A stretch of 64,000 nucleotides of DNA, taken from contig BDSI01000101.1 in the NCBI GenBank assembly GCA_003117195.1, positions 124,001 to 188,000 of the forward strand, given 5' to 3'. Below the pieces are notes generated by a model, which was not told the DNA's origin, did not search any database, and saw nothing but the letters and a program-made list of their open reading frames with translations. This DNA comes from Eudorina sp. 2006-703-Eu-15 (lineage: Eukaryota > Chlorophyta > Chlorophyceae > Chlamydomonadales > Volvocaceae). Each line of letters begins with the position of its first letter. Positions within the stretch are counted from its first letter, which is position 1. Made by a program: the position numbers and the translations under genes. Of this stretch, positions 22,501 through 32,900 are shown piece by piece.

Positions 22501-25145
22501 GTATCAGACCCATGCCTCGGAACTGTGGCGCCTGTATTTTGTGTTTTGCAGGGCGACGACTACATCTTGTATTGCCATCCCAGCAAGCAAAAGACTCCGC
22601 GGTCGGACCGACTTCGTATGTGGTACATTGACATGTTAAAAATGGCGCGCGAGGAGGGTATCGTTGTTCACCTATCGACGCTGTGGGACACGTACTTCGA
22701 AGGCGGCCGCGACCACCGCATGGAGAAGTGCAGCGCCACGTACATCCCGTACATGGAGGGCGATTATTGGCCAGGTAAATCTACCTGAGTGGCAATAGCC
22801 AGTACCTGTTACTGAGTGTTGGCATTTGTTAACTTCCGAGTCGGGCAGTATGGCAGGCAGACTTACTGGCTTCCGCACTGCGTCGCAAACCAAACAGGCG
22901 AGGCGGAGAACCAGCTCGCTTCCATCACGGAACACCAGCGGGGCGGGAAAGGCCCGAAGAAAGGGGCAACGAGTTCCACCGGCGCGGTACTGCCCAGCCG
23001 CAAGGCTGGGTCCAAGGGGAAGCGCTACGGTGGTGGACCCGCTACCACGGACGAGCAGCTCATGTCGCGGCTTGGGGAGATCCTCGGCGGCAACATGCGC
23101 GAGGATTTTATCGTCGTCCACATGCAGCAGCCCTGCACGTTCTGCCGCACGCACATCAGGGGGCCCAACCTCGTCTACCGGTAGGTGTTGGCCGCCTAAT
23201 GCGTTCTTTCCAAGGCGTTCTCACGCTCACAGTGGGGCTACTTCGAACACTGAAGAGATACGTGGTTTCGAAGACGTCGTTGTCCATGTACCAAACGAGT
23301 AGTGGGTTCCTTGCACTGCACTTGGGTTACGGGTCCGCCCAAGCAAAGTTTCTACATGAGCGGATAAAACGGCCATAGTTTGTATGCCGCTGTTGCACAA
23401 AAGTCACCGATCGATAACAATCAGGTACTGGGTTCGTCGCGCCGTAATAGGTACCGGTTGCCACCGGGCGCAACGCCTCCGAAGGCGGCTCCCGAGCGCA
23501 AGTTTGAAGGCATCAAACTGGAGGGCAGCGGCGTTTCGGTGCCGTCGGGGACCGTGTCATCCCTGACAATCTGCGAGGCTTGCTTCCGGGACGAGGAGAC
23601 GCGCGTCCTCACGGGGCAGCAGCTGCGGCTGCCTGCGGGCGTCATGCCGGCGGATTTATTGGTGGAGAAGCTTGAGGAGATGAACCTGTGGGACCGCGAC
23701 CCGGACGGCGACATCGAGAGCGAGTTTTTTGAGACGAGACAGGTAAGTTAGCTATGGGACTGGCTAGTTTGCATACGGTGGGTGGGGTACAGGCATTTCG
23801 CTTTTTTAGGGCATGACCTTTCTCCGTGAACATGAGATATAGCGACATAGATGTGAGAAAATCGCGCGACCCTCCCCGCTTGTATCCAGTGCATTGCCAA
23901 ATTAAGGGCGTCCTGATGGCACTGCGTCACGCAGTCAGCGCGGCATGATCGGTCGGTCCACCTCATGACTACAGTCATTGTTTATCAAAGGCCTACAAGG
24001 TGGACGTCATTTCGCTGGAGATCCTGGTGCATTCGAGTCTTTGTCGGATATTTGCTCTGGCAGCAGCGCAATATAGATATACCTACCAATGTCCTATACC
24101 TCCCATGACTGCGCTTACCCGCATGGCACCTCTTCCCGACGCAGACGTTCTTGTCGCTGTGCCAAGGCAACCACTACCAGTTCGACACGCTGCGCCGCGC
24201 GAAGCACAGCAGCATGATGGTGCTGTACCACTTGCACAACCCGCACTCCCCAGCGTTTGCGAGCAGCTGCAACGTTTGCAACGCCGAGATTGAGCCCGGG
24301 ATGGGGTTCCGCTGTACGGTCTGCTCGGATTTTGACATGTGCGCTAGCTGCAAGTTCAACGTTGGGCACGCACACCCGGTGGTGGTAAGTTACGCTGCCT
24401 CATGGATCGCTTGCCATGGATACGGTGTAGGCAATGCGTTTCTGTCATGCATGGAGGTAGCAACAGCTTTGTGCTGCACTAGAGCTATTTGCACCAGATT
24501 TCAATACTGTGTGTTTTCCGCCCTTCTTCATGCAGCCGCACAAGCGCGCATTGGACGAAACTCGGCAGCGGCTCACGGAGGCGGAGCGCCGCGAGCGGAA
24601 CGAGCAGCTGCAGAAGACCTTGGCGCTTCTCGTGCATGCCTGCAGCTGCCACAACACCGCTTGCGGTAGCAACAGTTGTCGCAAAGTCAAGCAGCTGTTC
24701 CAGCACGCGGTGGCGTGCACGGCGAAGGTGACGGGCGGCTGCCAGCTCTGCAAGAAGATGTGGTGCCTCCTGAACCTGCACGCGAAAAGCTGCACACGGG
24801 CGGACTGCCCGGTTCCGCGCTGCAAGTAAGCAGGGCTGGCGTTCTTGGTGTAGATTTATGCTGCAGCGGGTGGCGGTGATACCCTGTAGCAGTATGCCTA
24901 CGGGGGATTGTGTCTGTTTGCAAATTCCGAGCTATTTCACATTGTCACGCGTTCCATAGCAAGGTTGGCATCTAGGTAAACGGGAGACACTGCCTGACGC
25001 CCTGATGTTTGTTTCTGGTTAACCATGCAGGGAACTAAAAGAGCTTCGCCGGCGGCAGACGAACCGACAGGAGGAGCAGCGCCGGGCCGCGTATGCGGCG
25101 ATGTTGCGGCAGCAGATGGCGGCTCAGCAGCAGCGGCCGATGTAA
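17034..25145 (+). CDS. HAC: CBP/p300-type (HAC) histone acetyltransferase, 20 exons
   Basis: A nuclear co-activator acetylating histone lysines; 1636 residues. Exons: 17034-17140, 17209-17317, 17384-17893, 17967-18009, 18071-18748, 18825-19010, 19087-19337, 19446-19700, 19872-20135, 20273-20404, 20716-20925, 21228-21404, 21581-21700, 21980-22405, 22552-22774, 22898-23180, 23451-23742, 24145-24384, 24536-24825 and 25031-25145. All phases close. Domains in order: KIX (about 20-95, [19 protein letters not shown]); a MVPNGG hexapeptide array (about 300-450); TAZ1 (about 550-640, [20 protein letters not shown]); Gln tract; PHD (about 920-975, [19 protein letters not shown]); KAT11 catalytic domain (about 1014-1320, [14 protein letters not shown] and [14 protein letters not shown]); ZZ finger (about 1460-1500); TAZ2 (about 1502-1598). 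Intron 2 (17318-17383) is GC-AG. Symbol follows plant naming; paralogue number unknown. Confidence 0.95.
17318..17323 (+). other. Non-canonical GC 5' splice site (GC-AG intron)
   Basis: HAC exon 2 ends ...AGCAAG and the intron opens GCAAGT, the usual GC-AG donor consensus. The nearest GT (at 17322) would put a stop codon in frame straight after the next exon joins. The GC donor keeps the KIX helix intact (SANSK joined to EEYID). Confidence 0.8.
18199..18648 (+). repeat. 18-bp coding minisatellite, 25 units (MVPNGG array)
   Basis: Inside HAC exon 5, 25 head-to-tail 18-bp units encode MVPNGG or variants ([30 protein letters not shown]). The phase is kept in every unit. Blocks of the same variant, such as three MLPNSG in a row, show local duplication. 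A run of neutral, flexible, proline- and asparagine-rich sequence separates KIX from TAZ1. Confidence 0.95.
19510..19700 (+). repeat. CAG/CAA glutamine tracts in HAC
   Basis: Two glutamine tracts, one of about 30 residues and a shorter one of about 10, are encoded by mixed CAG and CAA codons in HAC exon 8, just after TAZ1. Mixed codons suggest selection for the protein tract or stabilisation against slippage. Confidence 0.9.
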
Positions 25146-26179
25146 AGTGGAATCAGCTTGCACCGGCTGACATGAGTGGCGTAAATATGACAGAAGTGGG
25201 CGCAGCGTCGCTGCGCGGTTACAGGGCACCGCGCATCATCTCGTGTGCGGTTGTTGAAACCCTTGTGTGGCATTGGTTTTGTTGGTTGCCTGGTGCGACA
25301 AGTTGCTACCGGGAGAGCTTCTGGATGGGTTCAATACTTTCATGGTGCGCAGCCGAGTTCGTCCGGATGGGCGGTTGCGGCACACTGCGCATGTGCTGAT
25401 CGCATGAAACGTGTCCATGATTTATGAGGGGTGGGTTCCGAGTGGCAATACTTGCGGCCGGGGCACCTCATGGGCGATTCAATGCACTATGCTAGGGGAG
25501 ACGTTCACGGACGAGTCGTGTGCAACGTGTTGACGGAGCAGTTGGGTGCAGCTTTCAGGGATGTGTCCGTCCATGCGTAGGATTGGTGTCGCTTGCTCGC
25601 GTGTTCTTGAGAGCTGCACAATATTTCCCACTTTCAAGCATGGGCTTCACGGTCTAGGGTGCTGTTCTGTTTCTTGCATGCGCCAAAGAGCCACCAGCCG
25701 GCTTGTGGGAGTATGGACCTGATCGCGTAGGGGGCTCAGTTTTGCTTCATTGACGGTTGTAAGCGCTTCCGTGCGGGAGACGAGGGGGCATGGTTAATGT
25801 GACTCAGGACGCACTTCCCTTGACTAGTGCCCGCGCTTGGTTTCTTGACATGGTGTTTTGTTTGGTGTTGAATTGTTTCTTTTGGGACTGAGGACACGTT
25901 GGCCTATCTGCGGGCGGCGAACAGCTCGTCACCTTGATTTGCCTTGGCTAACTGCCCGTGTTTTGCCCGTCATCGCCGTAGGTGGGGCATACTGTACTAT
26001 TGACATTCGTGCGTTGCTGATTACAAGCCCATGTTGGTGCTGTCTCGATATTTTACTATTTCACACGCTCGGCAGCCGTAGCTCGAATGCAGGTAACGTC
26101 ATGGAATAGTCCATGCCTGAGCGGCTCGATTTTTATTCGGTGGCGATCGAGACATGCTTCATACGTGACTTTCGCCGGT

Positions 26180-26184
26180 TGTAA
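26180..26184 (+). terminator. TGTAA poly(A) signal, HAC (candidate)
   Basis: TGTAA is the usual volvocine polyadenylation signal. This one lies 1.04 kb after the HAC stop and only 18 bases from the opposing signal. Confidence 0.5.
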
Positions 26185-26201
26185 ATCCAATCCGCGTGTC
26201 G

Positions 26202-26206
26202 TTACA
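26202..26206 (-). terminator. TGTAA poly(A) signal, CPP1 (candidate)
   Basis: TTACA on the plus strand reads TGTAA on the minus strand, about 540 bases after the CPP1 stop codon. Confidence 0.5.
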
Positions 26207-26744
26207 TTGTACGTATGTCCCATAGCTCCGCAATCTGTGCAACGGTTAATTCTTCGCATTGACTATTACGGGTGGATGCTGTTTGGAAAACGGCAGACTC
26301 ATGGAAGTGGCAACTCAACCGAAGCACACAGCTCCTTCCAAGAGTTTCTGGCCAAGAGGGACATGGACTTCGGCAAACCAACCAGTCAGCCTTGAGAGTT
26401 CTCTCATATGTACGCGACCGCCCTGCCTATCCCGGGCAAAGTGATGAATACCGACGCCCTCATCACCGCCATGCCTGCGTGAGTGCGTGAGCATTCCTCC
26501 ACCTCCCACCATGCCCATGTCAGTACGTGTGCGCACTCTCCCTCTCTTAAACTCGCTCGCTCCTGCATCTCGGTCGTAAAAAAAACTCCCATCCCGACAG
26601 ACACTGCCGTGGTCGCCCCACGCCCCGACGCGGCCTCGCCCCACGCCGGGAAACATCCGTATCTTCGCGGGCGATCATGGTACCGTGGTAAGCGCTCTGA
26701 TATTGCATTGATGGTGGGCATTGCTCCTCGCCGTAAATCTCCGC

Positions 26745-29231
26745 CTACACCAGGAAGATGCAGCCCATGGCTACAAGAAGGATAACCACCTCCGATACAA
26801 AAACGCCCGGAGAGCCGAAATTCTGCGGCGGCGGAGGCGCACGAGGGAACAAGCCGCCATCAGTCGCGCGCGCAGACACGAGTGAACAGTTAACACATAA
26901 TACATCGCATCTCCCAAGGAACAGGATATCCCGTAAGCGCGCCGGCCGAGGGTTGAACGTTGGGCTGCAGGCAGGAAGACCACGGCATCACACATGCAAT
27001 GTCCTCCCACCCAGTGGTGGTGCTCACCCCGATTGGAACGATGTCGACCCGCAGCCAGCTCTCAATGCCCGTGCCGATGAGTGCACCCGCAAAGAGGCAG
27101 CCGAAGGTCAGCGCCGCCGCCTTGCCTGATACAACCAGATATCAAGATTGCAAAGAACAGTCAAGGATTGCAAAACAGCCGTGCCAGAAGTCGCATTTGC
27201 CATGCCAGGAACACGGCTCCAGGCGTGGCTGCCGCTTCACACGAATATGAACATGCTGCTACAGACCCACATGCCAGCAATTTCCTATCCTCCACCCCCC
27301 GCTGAAGACACAATGCAATAATGATCATTCCCAACAGCTCAATTATTACAAAGCGCTGCAAGGCTGCGGACTAAGTAATGAAACTATTGGCAGTTTCACG
27401 CATCTGCGCAACAGTGGACGTTCCTGCGATGCAGTGCACCTACCCAAATCCATCCTCTTGTTCTCCCGTAGGCTGTAGACAGAGAAACCCAGCGCCAGGG
27501 CCATCTGCAATCCCGCAGTGTCAGCTAACTGCGCTTCCGGCGTCTCGAAAAGCACCTTCAAGTAGGCAGGACAGAACCGGGGAAGGGCCGCAATACTCGG
27601 GAGACGGCATTCGCATCACGTCACATAGTGTACATCGAGGGAAGGTAAGGACCGTCACAGCATGCATGCATGCATGCGGCATCTTATTGACCAACAGCGT
27701 AAGCGCTTCCTTCGCGAGCACATGGCTTGCAAGACCGCGCACCTGGGCCAGCGCCCACAGTCCTAGCCCAGCGAAGACACCGCTTTGGACCAATGCGACC
27801 TGCCGATTTGTGGGCACCGAAAACCCAACGGGCAGGCCTCCCGCAGGAAGCTTTGGGGTTGACACCTTCGACGGCACGGCGTTCATACCTCCAAGCTGTT
27901 TCTGTGCGGCATACGGCAGTGGGCACAGAGCAGGATTCGCTTGGACTGATTAAAGGGATGGCCACTCCTGCAACCCACGCCCACCAGCAACAGAACGTAA
28001 AGAAACATGAAGACATATTCAAAAGGGATGGGTCCCTATTCTTGCGGCATTGGCGCCACTTCTGCTTGCGCCTTGCAAACACGTATCGGACGGGCTGGAC
28101 CCCATCCCGCTGGACCCCAACGGAGCACAAAGCCCAGGCGTTCGATACCCTCATAACTACTCAAAATCCCTACAGCCATGTGAATAATGGCATCCGGGCA
28201 GCATTCATACCGTCGCCTTTGCAGTGCTCCCGCGCTTCGGTGTGGACGGCACATCCGCGTAGCGCACACTGGTCGACACCTCCAATTCTCCCGTAATACG
28301 CCGCTTCATGCTTCTCATGAACAGAAGATCTGCGCCGACGATACATGGGCGGTCCGCAGGCGCATGATGACAGCCCGTGGACTGCGACCTTGAAGGCCCT
28401 TTGACCAATATGCTACGTTTGTACTACCACAACAATGCATCCACCCGGCTGGGGCATGGGATTGCAGTCCCAAACGCGGGAAAGTTCATTCGTTTCCAGG
28501 TTGGTGACTTTCATAGTCTCATACGCAGCAGCACGCATCCCCCTGTGGACCCATTCGAGTTATAGTGGAACTGCATACCCTGCATCCCCCCATCCCCGTA
28601 CCGTATGCGCTTTCGATCTCCACGACCTGCACATGTTGTGCGGACAGCCAACCCCGGAAAGGCACCACGCGTGTCAGGCCGTCATGGACATGTCAGTGAC
28701 TGAACCAACCGCGCAACGGCAACGACGGCTCCCAAGTAGCAACGACGGCGAAACCCGTCGCACTGGACCGAACCCAGTCGACAATAGGATATATCTTGAG
28801 ACAATAACAACTAAAGACTCACGATAACTCCACACGGTTGCAGAGCAACTTTGGTGGGTTGCTTTGCAGACACATAGGTCGCATACCACAGGATGGCTCG
28901 TAAACTTGCGCCAGACAACAGCTGACGGCAACCAGCCGCTAGGTATTAGCGCGACGTTTGTGCAATACGTTTCTATTAATCGACGTACCTTGTCCATGTC
29001 GCCATCAGCTGCAGCGAGTTTGCGATTCTTCGCCTGCAGAATCTCCTCAAAACTTGCGGTCGTGTTGACATCCAATAATTTGCATGCATCCTCGGCAGTC
29101 AGTCGCGTAATAGGAGGCAAATCCTCGCTAGATGCGCGTATGCGGAAGGCTGCAACACCTCGCGACGACGATTGGACACCAAGCGCAACGCGCGTTGGGC
29201 TACGCGCGCATGCTGGACGAAATCTTAACAT
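26745..29231 (-). CDS. CPP1: CPP1-like (DUF3353) plastid membrane protein, 7 exons
   Basis: A 268-residue DUF3353 protein. The Arabidopsis member CPP1 is a J-like chaperone that stabilises protochlorophyllide oxidoreductase at plastid membranes. Exons in transcript order: 29231-28989, 28626-28602, 28329-28211, 27901-27743, 27528-27444, 27125-27028 and 26822-26745; all phases close. The N terminus is arginine- and serine-rich, as in a transit peptide. The J-like part has LTAEDACKLLDV and ASFEEILQAKNR, then VVEIESAYD from a 25-bp micro-exon, then LLFMRSMKRRITGELEV. Three hydrophobic segments follow: VALVQSGVFAGLGLWALA, LQMALALGFSVYSLR and LTFGCLFAGALIGTGIESWL; the last exon adds FVSEVVILLVAMGCIFLV. 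No HPD motif is seen, as expected for a J-like domain. Confidence 0.9.
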
Positions 29232-29955
29232 ATCGCGGTACTGTTAACGAAGCGATACTGTATAGACACCTTGGAAAAGCTTCTTGACAGGATGTATTAC
29301 GTCTTATTATTACGCCAATGATACAATATATGGTATTCCACTGAACTTACAGTTATGTGAGGTGAAATGCTTGCACGTCATCTGTCACCCTCTTCATCGA
29401 GCTCCACTCAATACGTAGTCGTGCATGCCCTGCCCGCTAAGCCCTTACGAACGCCCCTCATCCCCCAAGTATTAGTAGCTGCACTTCCATTTGAACAATT
29501 TGTCTGATCAGTTCGGCCCGTGCCGAAGCTCACCGTCCAATCAGACCTACGCTGTGTTTCTGGCGGCCCCTACGCTACGGCTAACCCACCACGCTGCACT
29601 CATCAAGGAGTCAGACCCATCATCACTGTGTCAAACACGCTGAATCAATTATGGGTTTGAACCGTAAAACCCACCGCCTAGTCCGCGTGTCACCTGACCA
29701 TGTGCTGCACATCGCCATCCAGCATGAATACGGCACATCGTAAGCCGACCCACATTCCCTAAACACATCCACCTCACCACAGTCCCAACTAACCTCCACA
29801 GAACAACTCTATGCTTTGTACTCCCAGATGTAGTCGCAGAGCTGGCATCGCAAAATCCTGTGCGGCAACAATGTCACACCTGCAATGGCCACTCCAGGAC
29901 GCACTCCTCCTCCCCCCCCCACACCGTTCAGGTCCCCTTCCTGGCCGCTCCCAGT
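29232..29955. other. eIF3b 3' UTR and CPP1 promoter region
   Basis: Between the eIF3b stop (29956, minus) and the CPP1 start (29231, minus). TTACA at 29347-29351 gives a minus-strand TGTAA poly(A) signal. That leaves only about 115 bp for the CPP1 promoter and 5' UTR unless these overlap the eIF3b 3' end. No other gene was seen. Confidence 0.5.
29347..29351 (-). terminator. TGTAA poly(A) signal, eIF3b (candidate)
   Basis: TTACA on plus is TGTAA on minus, about 605 bases after the eIF3b stop and 116 bases before the CPP1 start codon. Confidence 0.5.
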
Positions 29956-32900
29956 TCACTTGGCGTTGTACGGCTCCTCCTTCACGTCCAACACCTGCTC
30001 CACCATCACCTTTTGGAGCGTGAACTCCTTCTCGGCGAAGCGCGGGCCATAAAGCTCGCGCTTGAAGTCCAGCTGCAGCGCTGCGTAATTGCGCCGGCTC
30101 TCCAAGTACTCCTTCCACTCATCCAGAGCGCGTTGCCGCTCGTGTAGCACGTCGGCATCGGCCTGTACATGGTGTGGCCGGCCGACGGGAGCGTTAAGAC
30201 GAGGCTGAGTCTGGCCATCGTGGCACAACAGATTCCCAGTACCCACTCGAGAGCGCCCAGTGCAGGTACTTGCAATTGATGCAACTAAAAAATCATTTCA
30301 TGTGAGTGGATGTGAATGTGTGTGATTACCCGCAAGTACCCGCAACGGCCGCCATGACGCACCTGCATGAGCAGCTGCTCGTCCTCCTCGTCATACCGCT
30401 TCGAGTACTGCTTCAGGTTCTTGACGATCTCCGCTTCCTTCTCCGGCGGCAGCAGGCTGGGCATACGTGGCCGCCAGCTGAACTGGTACAGCTTGTCACG
30501 TTGCGTGCTGCGGGAAAAAACATGATGCAGTTGCGGTAAGACGACGCTAGGTTTATGTTACGGGGCCAGGTGTGGCCGCTCGGCGTCGCCGCACATGCCC
30601 CTTCTATGGGACGGTGAAAGGTCACACGAAACCCACCGCCAGCGCAAGGTCTCCCAATCGCACGGCTTGCCTAGGAAGGAATAAAGGAAAGATGCCAACG
30701 AACTGATATAACCAATCCGTACGAAATGTGAATGATTCAAATTCCGCCAGCCAAGTGGCACGCAGACCTGTGATTCCCGCGCCGCCCCATGAAGCTCCCC
30801 ATCGGCCAATGCTAGGACGATGCACCGCCCTTTTCACACCTGTACAGCAACCGGCCGCCGAAAGACCAGATGTTCACGCCGTTCTCCATCTGCTGCACGT
30901 GCGTCACCACCGTTGCCACGTAGCGCCCCGTGGGGTCCCACTCGACGTCCGTGGCCATGAAGTGCTCCGCGGTGGCCATCGTCTCCATCTCGTCCACGTT
31001 GAAGAACTCGAGCTGCCCGTTGAAGTTCTTCAGCCCCGCCAGCACGATGTTGCGGCCCTGTGGCGACCAGCTGATGGCGTTGCAGGCGCGGTTGTCCAGC
31101 ACCTCTGCACACAACAAGGGCAACCACCGACGCGGTTCGTCAAGAGGTGCGGCCGACTTTCGGCGATCAGGATGCCACACTAAAGTTTAGCTTGTCCACG
31201 CGGCGCTGCTTGCAAGCGGTAGTCGGCAGCATAACGGTATGAGGAAAGGGCCGGACACCGCCTAGACATGGCAAGGTTCTCGCTCGTTGAGAATTGCCGA
31301 TGGACCCAACACGGATGCCCCTTGTGTCTGTCTTAATATTCCATGTCATGTACGTCCCCCCTCAGGGCCGCCGCTTCCGACGATAGGGGCGATAAGACGG
31401 GACAGGATAAGCTGCCATCCAGCCATTCCAACACACGTCCGTGTGTACCCGCAGGCCTCCAGCGCGTGGTGAATTGTGTGTAGGTTTTGATTCAACTGAA
31501 ACCGGTCCATGATGGCCCTCGTTGCCGCCCCCGAGGAAGCACTCACTCAGCTCGCGCACGCCCAGGCGGCCCTTGTCGTCCCGCATGGTGAAGAACGAGA
31601 TCGAGGGGCGGGGCCCGTCGCCGTGCACCACCGCGAACCGGTGGCCCTTGGGCTCCCAGGCGAAGTTGAGGACCCGCTCCTTGTTGTTCTTGAGCTCGAA
31701 CACCTGGAAACATCATAGTACAGTACGGACACGGAGCAAGACGTCAACCGAATGCATACGCTGGGTGGCCTGATGCAGACCGCAATCATCGAAGCATTCG
31801 GACGACGACCCACGCGCACCTCCAGCGGCACGTCCTTGTCTTTGACGCAGAAGATCTGGAAGCTGGTGGTGGTCGACTTCTTGGTCTTGGTCCAGGCCTC
31901 GACCTTGACTGCCAGGTACGTCCCCTGGGGGTGCCAGTACAGCTTGACGTCTGCGGGCACAGTCAGCGAGGCAAGGTACGTTTGAGGCGTGAGCACCCGC
32001 AGCTGCTGTCCCTCGGTGTTGCTATTGTGCTCCTAGCTGCGCGACCGCCTTCCCAACTGAATGTCCTTGTGATATGGCTATGAATACATCATCGTAAACA
32101 TTGCCGGTGTTCGTTGCCATGACGGTACCGATACAAATGATACCTTCCTGAAGATCCATGTACATATTCATGGCGTCAGAGAAATCTCACAGTTGGATTC
32201 GGAACCAAACATGTTACCGCAACGCCACCCCCCGACACTCGTATAACCGTTCCGCCACCTGACCCCGCAACACGATAGCCAACACTCAGTTTCCACTGTG
32301 AGCGTTTGGCATCCCGCATCCATCTCTCAAACCATCCATCCACCCACCCACCCACCTGGTCCAAATCGTTTTCTGGTTTGGTTGTCCGTTTTCACCGCCG
32401 ACTCACCACCCATCCCGAGCAACCCCCCCATCCCCGCAAACCCTCTCCTCGTGCTGTCTCCTTACCGCTGACGTTCAGCATGTTCTTTTGGCGGATCTCC
32501 GTGCGCTCAGGGATTTTGATCAGGACGATGCGCGCTGGCTGGTTGCCCTGCTCAGCGCTGTATGCTGCCAGGAGTGGCTCCGCGGGGCTCCACTCGAAGT
32601 CCTTCATATCCAAGGGGGGCCAGCCAAGAAACGAGCCGCATACATCAGCCGGAGCCCCGGGCAAGGTTAAGTGACAGCTTTCCTTTGCACGTCAATATAC
32701 GACCCAGGAAAGATGCTGGTACCCGATTAGAGGGGCATACAGTGAACCCGAGCGCATCCACAATGACTTCGTGGCATGGACATCAGCTGAGACCCCAACC
32801 ACCTGTATGCTCCTCCGCACGTCAGGATTCTGACTACATTCGCTCTGCGATACCCTGTGGTTAAGCAGCAGAACAGTCGCCAATTGGTGCAGCCAACCAA

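Larger units (their letters stand above)
25146..26744. other. Convergent 3' UTRs of HAC and CPP1
   Basis: HAC stops at 25145 (+) and CPP1 stops at 26745 (-). No gene lies between them. TGTAA at 26180-26184 serves the plus strand and TTACA at 26202-26206 (TGTAA on minus) serves the minus strand. This gives 3' UTRs of about 1.04 kb and 0.54 kb. An earlier TGTAA at 25758-25762 is an alternative end for HAC. Confidence 0.6.

Noticed and set aside
28674..28988. Read-through extension of the first CPP1 exon
   Set aside because: The frame stays open past 28989, but a clean GT donor there plus the micro-exon restores the conserved J-like domain.
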